Numbered from the stretch's first letter, positions 1-9,551 are shown. The stretch: DNA of 64,000 nt from Saprospiraceae bacterium (GCA_029212405.1 JARGNR010000001.1:141679-205678), one strand, 5' to 3'. Notes: generated from the letters alone by a model not told the origin. Made by a program: numbers and translations.

Positions 1-1
1 A

Positions 2-61
2 AAATCAAACAGAAGAGCAATAGCAGAGTTGATGATTGAAGCAGGCGAATATTGCTATTAA
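2..61 (+). CDS. C-terminal tail of an unidentified gene entering from the left edge
   Basis: The frame beginning at base 2 stays open for 19 codons and ends in TAA. The visible residues finish with EAGEYCY. Two facts suggest a real gene end: a clean hairpin terminator on the same strand follows within 40 bases, and the next gene is convergent. Too little protein is visible to name a family. Other frames also stop early, so the frame choice is an inference. Confidence 0.35.
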   Translation, partial: KSNRRAIAELMIEAGEYCY

Positions 62-94
62 TTTAATCTTAAGATTTGTAATTCGATTCAAAAT

Positions 95-130
95 AAATGC
101 GAAAGTCATGAGAGTGGCTTTCGCATTTTT
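95..130 (+). terminator. Intrinsic terminator for the left-edge gene
   Basis: AAATGCGAAAG (95-105) pairs with CTTTCGCATTT (118-128) around a 12-nt loop, and the run of T extends to 130. Position and polarity fit the end of the plus-strand gene at the left edge. Confidence 0.75.
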
Positions 131-146
131 GTTTTCACTTAAACAA

Positions 147-182
147 AAAAATCCTCTTTCCGATTAAGAAAAGAGGATTTTT
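147..182 (-). terminator. Intrinsic terminator of the polA-rfaE2-Nif3-zinc ribbon run
   Basis: A 13-bp perfect stem (147-159 with 170-182, core ATCCTCTTT / AAAGAGGAT) has a 10-nt loop. On the minus strand it is followed by a T run (complement of 141-150). It lies 22 bases past the stop of the zinc-ribbon gene and could act in both directions. Confidence 0.75.
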
Positions 183-204
183 AAATATGTTTTACTTCGT
201 TCTT

Positions 205-945
205 TTAATCTTCTGCGAATGATTCATCAACCATTACTCTTCCACAATGCTCACATGCAATGATATTTTTCATTACACCTATTTCGATAATTTGTTGAGG
301 AGGTATTCTATTAAAACACCCACCACAAGAACCTCTATTGACTGTTACTACTCCTAATCCATTTCTATAGCTATTGCTAATTTTGATATACGATTTAAGC
401 AATCTATCTTCAATGTTCTTTTTTGCTTTTTCAGAAGCTTTCTTCAATTTGTTTTCCTCTTTCTCAGTTTTGCTTATGATTTTCTCAAGCTCTACCTTCT
501 TAGTATCCAAATCACTTTTCTTGCCATCTAATCTCTCCTCAGCTTTGGCTAATGCTTCATCCTTAAGCGTTTTGCCATTCTTTGTATCATTTATCTTCTT
601 CTCAGATAATTGAATTTCAAGTTTCTGAAGTTCAATTTCCTTTGTTAATGCATCGTATTCTCTATTGTTTTTTACATTATCCAATTGAGAGTTATATCTT
701 TCGATCAATGCTTCCGATTCTGCTATATTGGCCTTATGATTGCTTACTTCTGCATCAATGGCTTCGATGCTTTCTTTCAACTTTGAAATTCTTGTTTCTA
801 GACCAACTATCTCATCTTCCAAGTCGCTCACTTCGATAGGTAATTCTCCTTTCAAAATTTCTATCTCCGCCAACTTAGAATCAATTTGTTGTAAGGCATA
901 TAATCCTTCTAATTTCTCTTTTACAGACAGTTCTTGTGTCGCCAT
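205..945 (-). CDS. Coiled-coil protein with C-terminal C4 zinc ribbon
   Basis: A 246-residue protein. Residues ~5-185 are Glu/Lys-rich heptads forming a long coiled-coil hairpin. The C-terminus carries a zinc ribbon with two CxxC pairs (CGGC and CEHC) about 22 residues apart. This is the architecture of the bacterial zf-RING_7/DUF164 family, whose proteins are thought to bind nucleic acid or act around the ribosome; the exact role here is unknown. It is the last gene of a minus-strand run and starts 14 bases after the Nif3-like gene, an arrangement I recall as common in Bacteroidota. No signal peptide, so cytoplasmic. Confidence 0.88.
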   Translation of the reverse strand: MATQELSVKEKLEGLYALQQIDSKLAEIEILKGELPIEVSDLEDEIVGLETRISKLKESIEAIDAEVSNHKANIAESEALIERYNSQLDNVKNNREYDALTKEIELQKLEIQLSEKKINDTKNGKTLKDEALAKAEERLDGKKSDLDTKKVELEKIISKTEKEENKLKKASEKAKKNIEDRLLKSYIKISNSYRNGLGVVTVNRGSCGGCFNRIPPQQIIEIGVMKNIIACEHCGRVMVDESFAED

Positions 946-959
946 ATATCTTCTAATTG

Positions 960-1763
960 TTATAAATAATTAACAGGATTTGTATTTATTTCCGTGCAAT
1001 GGGCTGCAAAGGTACTAAATTTTCTACTTATTAGTTCCTGTAACAAGTTGATTGTGAATTGTTCACTTTCATAATGTCCAATATCTACGATTACAATCTT
1101 GCCATTCGCATCAAAAAATTCATGATACTTGTAATCAGATGTCACAAAAACCTGCGCTCCAGCTCGAATGGCATCCTTTAGCAAAAAGCCCCCTACACCC
1201 CCACAAACAGCTACTTTAGACACTTTTTGTTCTAATAATTGGGTATGCTTCAAAACGGATACATTCATTTTTTCTTTTAATGCATGTAAAAAATCTGTTT
1301 CGTTTATTGACGTTGGTAATTCTCCGATTACTCCAGATCCAACAGCTCCTTTCGATTGATCAATTTCGTTTTTTATTACAATGGGCGTAATTGCTTCCAA
1401 TCCTATCCGATTCGCTATTCTTTCATTTACACCATTTGTAATTACATTATCCAAATTTGTATGTATCGCTAAAATGGCAACATCATTTTTAATTGCCTTA
1501 ATTATTGCTTTTTCTACATAATTGGCCCCATTAAATCGTTTCAGCCCACGAAAAACAATCGGGTGATGTGCTACCACTAAATTTGCCCCTTTTTCGATGG
1601 CCTCATCAATCACTTCCTCTGTGCTATCCAAGCACGTAATTACCCCAGTACACCTACTCTGTGGATCTCCTACAATAAGTCCAGCATTGTCATACCCTTC
1701 TTGATATTGAAATGGCGCTATGACATGAAGAAAATCATAAATTTCTTGAATAGTATTCGCCAT
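960..1763 (-). CDS. Nif3-like dinuclear metal-center protein
   Basis: A 267-residue member of the Nif3/YbgI (DUF34) family. Metal ligands are visible in VVAHHPIVF (~65), in AIHTNLD (~100) and in the C-terminal DIGHYESE (~227). The length matches the short form (E. coli YbgI is similar) and lacks the central insert that many Bacteroidota homologues carry. The family is often labelled GTP cyclohydrolase 1 type 2, but the biochemical function is not settled. It lies between rfaE2 (12-base gap) and the zinc-ribbon gene, so co-transcription is likely. Confidence 0.92.
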   Translation of the reverse strand: MANTIQEIYDFLHVIAPFQYQEGYDNAGLIVGDPQSRCTGVITCLDSTEEVIDEAIEKGANLVVAHHPIVFRGLKRFNGANYVEKAIIKAIKNDVAILAIHTNLDNVITNGVNERIANRIGLEAITPIVIKNEIDQSKGAVGSGVIGELPTSINETDFLHALKEKMNVSVLKHTQLLEQKVSKVAVCGGVGGFLLKDAIRAGAQVFVTSDYKYHEFFDANGKIVIVDIGHYESEQFTINLLQELISRKFSTFAAHCTEINTNPVNYL

Positions 1764-1775
1764 GGTTTTTGTTTT

Positions 1776-2255
1776 TTAATGAAGTGATTTATTAATAATT
1801 GCACTACTAGAATATCCTTCTACAAAATCAATCGTTTTTACCTCCCCATTGTTCTGCAATACAAAATCAGCTCCAACTATCTTATCAATTGTGTAATCGC
1901 CCCCTTTTACTAAAATATCTGGATTTACCAATTCTATCAATTTTCTGGGCGTATCTTCTTCAAACACTATCACTACATCTACTGCAGCCAATCCAGCCAA
2001 TACCGCTCTTCTACTTTCAATATTCTTTACAGGTCTCCCTTCCCCTTTTAATCTACGTACTGAATCATCTGAATTCAATCCAACTACTAGAACATCTCCT
2101 AGATTACGCGCTTCTTCCAAATAAGATATGTGCCCCAAATGCAATAGATCAAAACATCCATTGGTAAAGACAACCTTTCCTTTTCCTTGTCTTAGACGAT
2201 CTATATGCTCTACTGCATCCTTTACATCAACTATCTTATTCTTAAAATTAACCAT
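1776..2255 (-). CDS. rfaE2: D-glycero-beta-D-manno-heptose 1-phosphate adenylyltransferase
   Basis: A single-domain nucleotidyltransferase equal to the C-terminal half of E. coli HldE. It activates heptose-1-phosphate with ATP to give ADP-heptose for the LPS inner core. The HxGH nucleotidyltransferase motif is in the stretch [15 protein letters not shown]. An in-frame TTG at 2270 would add five residues (MKKKR), but ATG at 2255 is preferred: it begins a normal N-terminus (MVNFKNK) and leaves 15 bases after the polA stop. No HldE kinase domain is fused or adjacent, so that enzyme must be encoded elsewhere. Confidence 0.93.
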   Translation of the reverse strand: MVNFKNKIVDVKDAVEHIDRLRQGKGKVVFTNGCFDLLHLGHISYLEEARNLGDVLVVGLNSDDSVRRLKGEGRPVKNIESRRAVLAGLAAVDVVIVFEEDTPRKLIELVNPDILVKGGDYTIDKIVGADFVLQNNGEVKTIDFVEGYSSSAIINKSLH

Positions 2256-2270
2256 TCTCTTCTTTTTCAA

Positions 2271-5066
2271 TCAATGCGCCTCTAACCAATTTTCGCCTGT
2301 ATCCATTCCTACAAGAATAGGTACCGTTAACCCTGGAATCGCATTTTTCATTTCTTCCTCTACCATCGCTTTTAGCTTTTCCAATTCCGGCTTATATACA
2401 TCAAACACCAATTCATCATGTACTTGGAGGATCATCTTTGAACTATAGTTTTCTTCTTCCAGCTTTTTCTGGATATTGATCATAGCTATTTTGATCATGT
2501 CTGCTGCTGTACCTTGAATCGGTGTATTGATTGCCATCCGCTCTGCATTACTTCGGGACAAGCCATTCTTACTGTTGATATCCCGCAAATTCCTTCTTCT
2601 ACCAAGCAAGGTTTTGACATATCCATTTTCTCTTGCAAATTCAATTGTCTCATCCATATAGCGCTTCAACCCTTGAAATTGTTTGAAATATTCAGCAATC
2701 AATTCTGTAGCTTCCGTCCGCTTAATATTCAACTGCCTCGATAAATTTGTTGCCCCAGCACCATAGGTAATTGAAAAATTAACAGTTTTTGCATTCCTTC
2801 GTTGGTCCGCAGTTACTTCATCATAAGGCACATCATACACTTTTGCCGCAGTAGCTCGATGAAAATCATTGCCTTGCAAGAAAGCTTCCATCATTGCTTC
2901 GTCTTTACTTATTTCGGCGATCAATCTTAATTCAATTTGAGAATAATCTGCCGCTAACAAAATATGGTCCTTATCTCTCGGCTCAAATGCTTTACGAATT
3001 TCTCTTCCTGCTTCATCACGGATGGGTATATTTTGCAAATTGGGATTGTCTGAACTCAACCTCCCCGTTGCTGCTCTTGCCTGATTAAAATTACTGTGCA
3101 CCCGATTTGTCTTTGGGTTGATCATCAAGGGCAGTGCATCTACATACGTAGACTTCAATTTCGAATATTTCCGATAGGTCAATATTTTATTTACTATCTC
3201 ATGATTCGGTGCGAGCTCTGTCAACTTTGCCACATCTGTAGAGTATTGACCCGAACTTGTTTTTCGCCATCGATATGGAATTTCCATACGCTCAAATAAT
3301 ACTTGCCCTACTTGTTTAGGAGAACCGATATTAAATTCAACTCCCGCATCGGTGTATATTTCCTTTTTGATGTCAAGAATTAAATTCCCCAAGGTCACTG
3401 AGTATTCATTCAAAAAGTCCTTATTGATACGTACTCCTTCAAACTCTACAGCAGTCAATACTTTGATCAATGGAGCCTCCAAAGTATTGTACAAATCATA
3501 GATTTCATTCTCCTTCAACATTTCTGTAAAGGGAGCTTTTAATCGCAATGTCATATCGGCATCTTCCCCAGCATATTCTTTCACCTTTTCCACATCAATA
3601 TCCCGCATATTCAATTGATTCTTTCCTGCTTTGCCTATCACATCGGTAATCGGCACCATTTTATAGTCCAAATATGATTCTGCGAGATAATCCAACTTAT
3701 GTCGTAAATCTGGTTCGCACAAATAATGTGCAATCATGGTATCAAAGAACTTTCCTCCTAAGATAACTCCATACCATCTCATCACTAAAGCATCGTACTT
3801 TATATTTTGCCCTATGATTTCAATATTTTCATCTTCCAGTACTCCTTTAAATTCTGCACAAATTGATTTCGCCACATTTTGATCCTCAGGAATAGGTACA
3901 TAATAAGCTATTCCTTCTTCAAACGAAAATACCAACCCAACCAATTCTGCAAGATTTGCATCTATATTTGTTGTCTCTGTATCAAAGGAAAATGCATCCA
4001 ATTGTTCCAACTTTTTCACCAGCTCAGCTCTATCCTCTTGGGTATCGATTAACTTATAGTCATGCTCCAATGTCGTAATATCTTTTTTAGCGACGGAATA
4101 CGACTTTTTCGTTTCTGCAATCTCCTTGGATGTCGCATTGGAATAGGACGCAAATAAATCTCCTTGTTGACTTTTGGGCTTTGACTCTTCCCCTTGACCC
4201 AAAATTTGATGCGCCAATGTTCGGAATTCAAGCTCCTTAAACAATTCTTCTAGGGCTTCTTTATTGAATGATTCTACGACATACTTTTCAGCATCAAACT
4301 GGATTGGAACATTAAGATCGATTGTGGCCAATCGATAGGACAATCGAGCCTGTTCTGCAAAATTCTCTAAATTCTCTTTCTGCTTTCCTTTGAGTTGGTC
4401 AGTACTCGACAAAATTCCTTCTAAAGAATTGAACTGCTTTAATAACTTCACAGCCGTTTTAGGACCAATTCCAGGCACTCCAGGAATGTTATCTACACTA
4501 TCGCCCTGTAATCCTAACACATCAATCACCTGCAGCACATTTTCAATATCCCATTTCTCTAAAACTTCTTTCTCACCTAAAATGTCTACGCCATTCCCTT
4601 GTCTTGAGGGCTTATACATAAATATTTTTTCAGATACGAGCTGCGCATAATCCTTATCAGGGGTTACCATATATACATCAAAGCCTTCTTTTTCAGCTTG
4701 TTTTGCCAAAGTTCCTATAGTATCATCCGCTTCATAGTTGGGAACTTCTACTACGGGGATATTAAACGCCTCTACAATTTGTCGAATGTAAGGCAAGGCA
4801 ATAACAATATCTTCTGGAGTAGCATCTCGATTGGCTTTATACTCTGGAAAGTATTCGTGTCTAAATGTTCCTCCTTTTGGATCAAAAGCCACCGCGATAT
4901 GTGTTGGGTTTTGATTCACCAACAAGTCCCACAACGTTCTCACAAATCCCGTAATTGCGGAAGTATTCACGCCTTTAGAATTAATCAACGGCCTGGTAAT
5001 AAATGCAAAATGGGCCCGGTAAACTAATGCATGTCCATCTAATAAAAAAAGCTTCTTATCCGCCAT
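2271..5066 (-). CDS. polA: DNA polymerase I
   Basis: A 931-residue, three-domain family A polymerase. The 5'-3' flap exonuclease (1-~295) shows the YKANRD and DKDYAQLV regions and the GVPGIGPKTA helix-hairpin-helix. The 3'-5' exonuclease (~340-525) looks active, keeping FDTETTN and the YAGEDADMT element. The polymerase domain has motif A DYSQIELR, motif B RRNAKTVNFSITYG and motif C QVHDELVFD. The O-helix has Phe at the ddNTP-discrimination position. It works in lagging-strand maturation and repair. It is the first gene of the minus-strand run; about 390 bases of upstream sequence separate it from the small ORF. Confidence 0.98.
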   Translation of the reverse strand: MADKKLFLLDGHALVYRAHFAFITRPLINSKGVNTSAITGFVRTLWDLLVNQNPTHIAVAFDPKGGTFRHEYFPEYKANRDATPEDIVIALPYIRQIVEAFNIPVVEVPNYEADDTIGTLAKQAEKEGFDVYMVTPDKDYAQLVSEKIFMYKPSRQGNGVDILGEKEVLEKWDIENVLQVIDVLGLQGDSVDNIPGVPGIGPKTAVKLLKQFNSLEGILSSTDQLKGKQKENLENFAEQARLSYRLATIDLNVPIQFDAEKYVVESFNKEALEELFKELEFRTLAHQILGQGEESKPKSQQGDLFASYSNATSKEIAETKKSYSVAKKDITTLEHDYKLIDTQEDRAELVKKLEQLDAFSFDTETTNIDANLAELVGLVFSFEEGIAYYVPIPEDQNVAKSICAEFKGVLEDENIEIIGQNIKYDALVMRWYGVILGGKFFDTMIAHYLCEPDLRHKLDYLAESYLDYKMVPITDVIGKAGKNQLNMRDIDVEKVKEYAGEDADMTLRLKAPFTEMLKENEIYDLYNTLEAPLIKVLTAVEFEGVRINKDFLNEYSVTLGNLILDIKKEIYTDAGVEFNIGSPKQVGQVLFERMEIPYRWRKTSSGQYSTDVAKLTELAPNHEIVNKILTYRKYSKLKSTYVDALPLMINPKTNRVHSNFNQARAATGRLSSDNPNLQNIPIRDEAGREIRKAFEPRDKDHILLAADYSQIELRLIAEISKDEAMMEAFLQGNDFHRATAAKVYDVPYDEVTADQRRNAKTVNFSITYGAGATNLSRQLNIKRTEATELIAEYFKQFQGLKRYMDETIEFARENGYVKTLLGRRRNLRDINSKNGLSRSNAERMAINTPIQGTAADMIKIAMINIQKKLEEENYSSKMILQVHDELVFDVYKPELEKLKAMVEEEMKNAIPGLTVPILVGMDTGENWLEAH

Positions 5067-5454
5067 AAAATGTATAATCGTTTGTACAAAAAGCTAATGT
5101 ACGATTGATAATTAATAAGGTTTAATTAATATTGAAAAATTAATAAGACATAATTTGATTCCATGTGCTTCTATCGCTTTTCTAAATACTATCACCGTTT
5201 CTTTTATCTGCCCGTTTCAACCTTGACTACTTTTATTTATTAGAGTCTTAGTTATTCTGACAACTACTCATTATTGGTACTGGATTCATCTCACACAATT
5301 TTCATAACAGATTGAAATTCCTGATTTAATAACTAGGCAAAACATAAATAGCAATATTTAATGAAATAATAAACAAGTTGAAAATCAAAACAAAAAAAAC
5401 CGAAAACTAAATTCATAGCCTTCGGTTTTCCTTTCAAAGTTGTTTTCTCTTTAC
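5067..5454. other. Gap upstream of polA
   Basis: This AT-rich stretch holds the putative polA leader and the hairpin at 5396-5429 (listed separately). I found no convincing TTTG / TAnnTTTG promoter for polA; TAGCTTTT on the minus strand near 5090 is a partial match only. I see no other coding sequence. Confidence 0.5.
5396..5429 (-). terminator. Intrinsic terminator behind the 34-codon ORF
   Basis: AAAACCGAA (5396-5404) pairs with TTCGGTTTT (5421-5429). Read on the minus strand the stem is followed by a T-rich run (complement of 5392-5399). It sits 25 bases beyond the stop of the small ORF at 5455-5559 and supports that ORF as a transcribed unit. Confidence 0.6.
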
Positions 5455-5559
5455 CTATCTAAAGGAAGAAAACATAAAAAAGAGTAATACCACTAACATT
5501 GAGCACGCCAACATCAACCTAGCATCTAGTTGACGACTCTCGTCTTCATGTCGAATCAT
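5455..5559 (-). CDS. Small single-span membrane protein, 34 aa
   Basis: ATG at 5559 opens 34 codons ending in TAG at 5455. The first 14 residues are charged (MIRHEDESRQLDAR). They are followed by about 15 mostly hydrophobic residues (LMLACSMLVVLLFFM) and a short FSSFR tail. That is a typical charged-then-hydrophobic layout for a one-helix inner-membrane peptide. A terminator-like hairpin lies just downstream on the same strand, and the gene stands alone between polA and bcp. I do not recognise a family. Chance ORFs of this size are common, so the terminator and residue layout carry the case. Confidence 0.5.
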   Translation of the reverse strand: MIRHEDESRQLDARLMLACSMLVVLLFFMFSSFR

Positions 5560-6042
5560 TGAGTTTTGGTTTTAATTTGGTCAGAAAGCTTGAGTTCGAT
5601 CCTTCCAAAAATTTATTATTGCTGTTGAATTGATTCCTTGAAAATCTATTTGAATTAATTGAGTGAATTCATGTACATAGAAAATTCAAGTTCAAATCAA
5701 CATCCACTCAAATGCCAATATGATGCCATCAGAAATTTTTATAATGTGTTATTTATACCATTTTTACCCATCAAAAATGGGGTAGGATATATGTATAGTT
5801 TATGATAAGATATTAAGGGTTAACAATGAGTTCTTTTTGTATATACATTCTTTTTAATGTGAATCATAGTAGCTTTTTTTATCATTTGAAAATTACCTAA
5901 AATACCGTTTTATAACTTTTTCTATTAAAGATTCGATGTATAGGTACATAGTTAATTAGGAGTCAACACCCGTCCTTCTAAACAAATTAGCCAAAAATCT
6001 GTTTAACAATAGCGTTTATTAAGCTAAACAATAATTAAGAAG
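5560..6042. other. Gap between the small ORF and bcp
   Basis: AT-rich DNA with no open frame worth reporting. It contains the palindromic element at 5756-5784 (listed separately) and must hold the divergent promoters of the small ORF and bcp. I could not place either against the TTTG / TAnnTTTG consensus. Confidence 0.5.
5756..5784. repeat. Palindromic element, copy 1 (right arm AAAAATGGGGTA)
   Basis: TACCATTTTT (5756-5765) pairs with AAAAATGGGGTA (5773-5784), with a two-base bulge, across a 7-nt spacer. The same right arm reappears at 9581-9592 inside another imperfect palindrome. Both copies are intergenic. Confidence 0.5.
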
Positions 6043-6528
6043 ATGTCAAATACAAATACACAAGTGGAAAAGTTAAAAGTCGGTGATGCAGTTCCTCATT
6101 TTTCTTTACCGAATGAAAAAGGCGAAATCGTATCAAGAGAGTCTCTACTAGGCAAAAAATATATTTTGTTTTTCTATCCAAAAGATGATTCACCTGGATG
6201 TACAAAAGAAGCTTGCAGTCTAAGAGATAATTTTAAAATTTTCAAGAAACATGGATATGAAATCTATGGTGTAAGTCCAGATAAAGAAAAAAAGCACCAA
6301 AAATTCATTGACAAATATGAATTCCAATTTTCATTGTTGGCAGATACCGAAAAGGAAATGATCAATACATTTGGTTATTGGGGACCAAAAAAATTCATGG
6401 GAAGGGAGATTGTTGGGGTGTACCGTACCACCACTGTTATTGATGAAAAAGGAGAAATTATAGCCATCATTGATAAGGTAAAAACAAAAGAACACGCACA
6501 ACAATTGATTGACGCATTAGGCCTTTAA
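6043..6528 (+). CDS. bcp: Thioredoxin-dependent thiol peroxidase (BCP-type peroxiredoxin)
   Basis: A 161-residue peroxiredoxin of the BCP/PrxQ class that reduces H2O2 and organic hydroperoxides using thioredoxin. The active site FYPKDDSPGCTKEAC contains the peroxidatic Cys of the PxxxTxxC-like loop and a second Cys five residues later, the usual resolving position of this class. Length is normal and there is no signal peptide, so it is cytoplasmic. It is convergent with the next gene (8 bases between stops), and a long upstream gap suggests its own promoter. Confidence 0.96.
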   Translation: MSNTNTQVEKLKVGDAVPHFSLPNEKGEIVSRESLLGKKYILFFYPKDDSPGCTKEACSLRDNFKIFKKHGYEIYGVSPDKEKKHQKFIDKYEFQFSLLADTEKEMINTFGYWGPKKFMGREIVGVYRTTTVIDEKGEIIAIIDKVKTKEHAQQLIDALGL

Positions 6529-6536
6529 CACATTCA

Positions 6537-7088
6537 TCACAGGCGCGGTGTACTTGAATATAAAGCGATAAAGATAGCAGCCATTCTCTCCTCGAGTGTA
6601 ATGGTTTCTATCATATAATCCGTAATTATCCAATCTCTTGGATCTGTAGGATGTTCAGAATACAAAACCAGTTCTCCATATTCTCTTTCTTTCAATATCC
6701 ATTCATCTAATCGATTACCATACAAGGTCTTTATGGTAAATGACCGTTCTTTGGTTGAAATTTTCCACTCGGTAGGATCACCAGGCCAAACCTGTTTTAT
6801 GCTTACCGACAACTCATCGGACCGCAGCTCCCAAAACGATGGATTATTTTTATACGTTTGTTTGATTGTGCCTTCAAAATCCTCAATCTGGTATCGCCAC
6901 TCTGTAAAATCATTACCTATACCCCACACCAATTCCAATTCTCCATCTATTTCGAGAGAGTCCATTTCCATTAGTATTTCCCACGATCGAAAGGAATCAT
7001 TAAATTCCGTATGTAATTCCAAGAAGTACTGACCTGGTAAAGTTATCGGTAAACTGTACAATAGAAGTATAAAGAAAATTACTCTCAT
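6537..7088 (-). CDS. Secreted protein of ~22-residue Trp repeats
   Basis: A 183-residue protein with an N-terminal signal peptide ending near LPGQ. The mature part has six repeats spaced 22-28 residues apart. Each is built on a turn plus Trp and a short beta strand: SFRSWEI, DFTEWRY, NPSFWEL, DPTEWKI, RLDEWIL, DPRDWII (W36, 64, 86, 108, 130, 153). The pattern suggests stacked beta-hairpins. I do not recognise the family; it is not a canonical MORN or WD repeat. It is probably periplasmic or surface exposed, and its function is unknown. Confidence 0.75.
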   Translation of the reverse strand: MRVIFFILLLYSLPITLPGQYFLELHTEFNDSFRSWEILMEMDSLEIDGELELVWGIGNDFTEWRYQIEDFEGTIKQTYKNNPSFWELRSDELSVSIKQVWPGDPTEWKISTKERSFTIKTLYGNRLDEWILKEREYGELVLYSEHPTDPRDWIITDYMIETITLEERMAAIFIALYSSTPRL

Positions 7089-7271
7089 CTAAGTATAAAA
7101 CGTTATCAGACTCTAAATGTCACTTTTCATGAAACAAACTGTCAAGATATAACGTTTTGCAAACGAATGGCTTATTTCAAGCAGAATTTGAGTCATTTTA
7201 GTACTTTTAGCATTGCAAATTCTATTTCTATGAATTTAGTCAACTCAACTAATACGATTCAATATATCTAT

Positions 7272-9071
7272 ATGAGAATATTTCTTATTCTTTTCATTGC
7301 TGTAATTTCTTTTGGCTTGACCGCTCAAGACTCCAGACTCGCTCATCAATATTATCAATCTGGTGAGTATGAAAAAGCAGCCAGTATGTATTTGAAGCTG
7401 TTTAATAAAACAGGTAAAAACGATTATTATTTCAATCGCTATATTGAGTCTTTGATTGCTATTGAAGAATATGAAGAAGCGGAAAAGGGGATTAAAAATC
7501 AAATCAAAAACAGACCCAATGATGTTCAGTTGTATGTTACGTATGGCAATTTGTACGAAAAACAATTTGACACTGAGAACGCAGAAAAACAATACAAAAG
7601 AGCGATTGAGAATATGGAGCCTGATGTAGGCCTCATTAGTAGAATTGGAAGTTCTTTCACAACGCTAGCCAAATACGATTTGGCCATCGAAGTATTTGAA
7701 AAAGGAGAAAAGTTAATCGATCGACCCAATACCTTTTCTTATAATCTTGCTGGTCTTTACCATAGAAAGGGAGATACAGAAAAGATGATCGAAGCCTACC
7801 TCAATAGTGTAGCTCGATTTAGAAACAACATCAATAATTTGATCAATACATTTCAACGTTATTTAGAGGATGAAGGCTATGTTGAATTGCAGAAGCAATT
7901 GTATGAACGTATTCAGGAAGATGACACGGAAGATCTTTATAATGAGATATTAGCTTGGACTTTCATCCATCGGAAAGAGTATAAAAAAGCATTCAGACAA
8001 GCCAGAAGTGTAGATCGAAGAAATGATGAGAATGGAGGAAGAGTTTTTGAAATTGCCGACATAGCTTATAATGACAAAGCATATGATGTAGCCATCCAAG
8101 CCTATCAATATGTAACCGATACTAAAGGAGAAAACTCCAGTTATTATCTAGATGCAAAACGAGGCTTATTGAATTCAAAGAAGAAAAAAATAACAGGAAA
8201 TTACGATTACACGAAAGAAGACTTAGTGAGTCTGAAATCGGAGTACAATTCTTTCCTTGATGAATTTGGTCGCAATCGTCAAACTGCCTTATTGATGTCT
8301 GAATTGGCCGATTTTGAAGCATTGTACCTCAATGATCTGGATACCGCCATATTTATCCTCCAAGAATTGATTGGATTTGCTGGTGTAGACAAATACATTG
8401 TAGCCAATGCAAAATTGAACTTGGCCGATTATCTCTTGATGCAAGGAGATGTTTGGGAGTCTACCTTATTGTATAGTCAGGTAGATAAAGACATGAAAGA
8501 AGGAGTATTGGGTGAACGGGCTAGATTCCGTAACGCCATGCTATCGTATTACCGAGGAGATTTTGAGTGGGCCCAAGAGCAATTTGACATCCTCAAAACA
8601 GCCACCTCCAAGCTCATCTCTAATGATGCCATTGATCGTTCGGTCTTTATTATGGACAACCTAGGATTGGATACAACTGATGTGCCTCTCAGAATGTTTG
8701 CCATCTCTGACCAGTTGATTTTTCAAAATAGATTTGACGAAGCATTTGACAAGATGGACTCTATCTTAATATTATTCCCGGAGCATGGCTTGGAAGATGA
8801 TATTTTATACAACAAAGCCAACATCTTCAAAAGACAAAAGAAATACGATGAGGCCATTGCTGCTTATGACACGATCATTGTCAATTATCCCGAAGAAATA
8901 AGGGCCGACAATGCTTTATTTGAATTGGCTGAATTGTACGAGAAGGTATTGCTCAAGCCAGAAAAGGCTAAAGATTTGTACGAAAAGCTTTTCTTGGATT
9001 TTTCTGGGAGTACATTTGCGATTGAGTCTAGGAAACGGTTTCGGATATTGCGAGGGGATGATGTGCAGTAG
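7272..9071 (+). CDS. Periplasmic/secreted tetratricopeptide repeat protein
   Basis: The frame is open from 7167, but ATG at 7272 is chosen because it starts a clear signal peptide (MRIFLILFIAVISFGLTAQ), giving 599 residues. The rest is helical TPR-like repeats, for example YQSGEYEKAASMYLKLFNKT near the N-terminus and KKYDEAIAAYDTIIVNYPEE near the C-terminus, where the YbgF/TolA-type TPR pattern is strongest. No catalytic domain is visible. It is probably a scaffold in the periplasm or outer membrane. It is transcribed alone, with accessory DNA downstream. Confidence 0.85.
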   Translation: MRIFLILFIAVISFGLTAQDSRLAHQYYQSGEYEKAASMYLKLFNKTGKNDYYFNRYIESLIAIEEYEEAEKGIKNQIKNRPNDVQLYVTYGNLYEKQFDTENAEKQYKRAIENMEPDVGLISRIGSSFTTLAKYDLAIEVFEKGEKLIDRPNTFSYNLAGLYHRKGDTEKMIEAYLNSVARFRNNINNLINTFQRYLEDEGYVELQKQLYERIQEDDTEDLYNEILAWTFIHRKEYKKAFRQARSVDRRNDENGGRVFEIADIAYNDKAYDVAIQAYQYVTDTKGENSSYYLDAKRGLLNSKKKKITGNYDYTKEDLVSLKSEYNSFLDEFGRNRQTALLMSELADFEALYLNDLDTAIFILQELIGFAGVDKYIVANAKLNLADYLLMQGDVWESTLLYSQVDKDMKEGVLGERARFRNAMLSYYRGDFEWAQEQFDILKTATSKLISNDAIDRSVFIMDNLGLDTTDVPLRMFAISDQLIFQNRFDEAFDKMDSILILFPEHGLEDDILYNKANIFKRQKKYDEAIAAYDTIIVNYPEEIRADNALFELAELYEKVLLKPEKAKDLYEKLFLDFSGSTFAIESRKRFRILRGDDVQ

Positions 9072-9393
9072 TCTAGTTGGTTATTGCAGACAAAATTGTT
9101 GATGTAAGTAGAAAATACAATTCTACATTAAAAAATAAATTAGGGGAATTCAGAAATAACAGGATTATACCCTTTGAGGACAACTGAGGAGCTTGAAAAT
9201 AAACGAGGGCAAAAAATGGCCTTATTCAGTTTAGTATTTTGGACTCCTATTTTCTGTTAAAAACTCAAAAGTGTTTGAGGAAAGTAAATGATTGTTTGAA
9301 AGTATACATTCCTGTAAATCAATACATTTCTTTTGAAAAATCAATCTTTAATCCGAATTTTTTGAGAGTAAGAAAATAGAATTTTCCGCCTAT

Positions 9394-9501
9394 CACTAAT
9401 GATGCCTGCTCCGCCTTAGCGGAGTTCCTTCTTTTATTAGCTATTTGGCCGCACTGCGCTGACGCTGCTTGTCCCGTCTTACGAAACAGGCTACGTTAGT
9501 G
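9394..9501. repeat. Branched inverted-repeat element
   Basis: The outer stem CACTAA (9394-9399) pairs with TTAGTG (9496-9501). A second stem GCCTG (9404-9408) pairs with CAGGC (9487-9491), separated from the first by matched 4-nt internal loops. A hairpin CTCCGC/GCGGAG (9409-9424) lies inside. Base composition is clearly more GC-rich than the flanks. It resembles a mobile or REP-like intergenic repeat; no second copy is visible in this window. Confidence 0.5.
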
Positions 9502-9551
9502 AAGGGAGGAAACGCCCGTCATAACGATGACCAAATGAGTTGAAAAATAGA

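Noticed and set aside
2256..2270. TTG start for rfaE2 adjoining the polA stop
   Set aside because: It adds only MKKKR; ATG at 2255 gives a better N-terminus.
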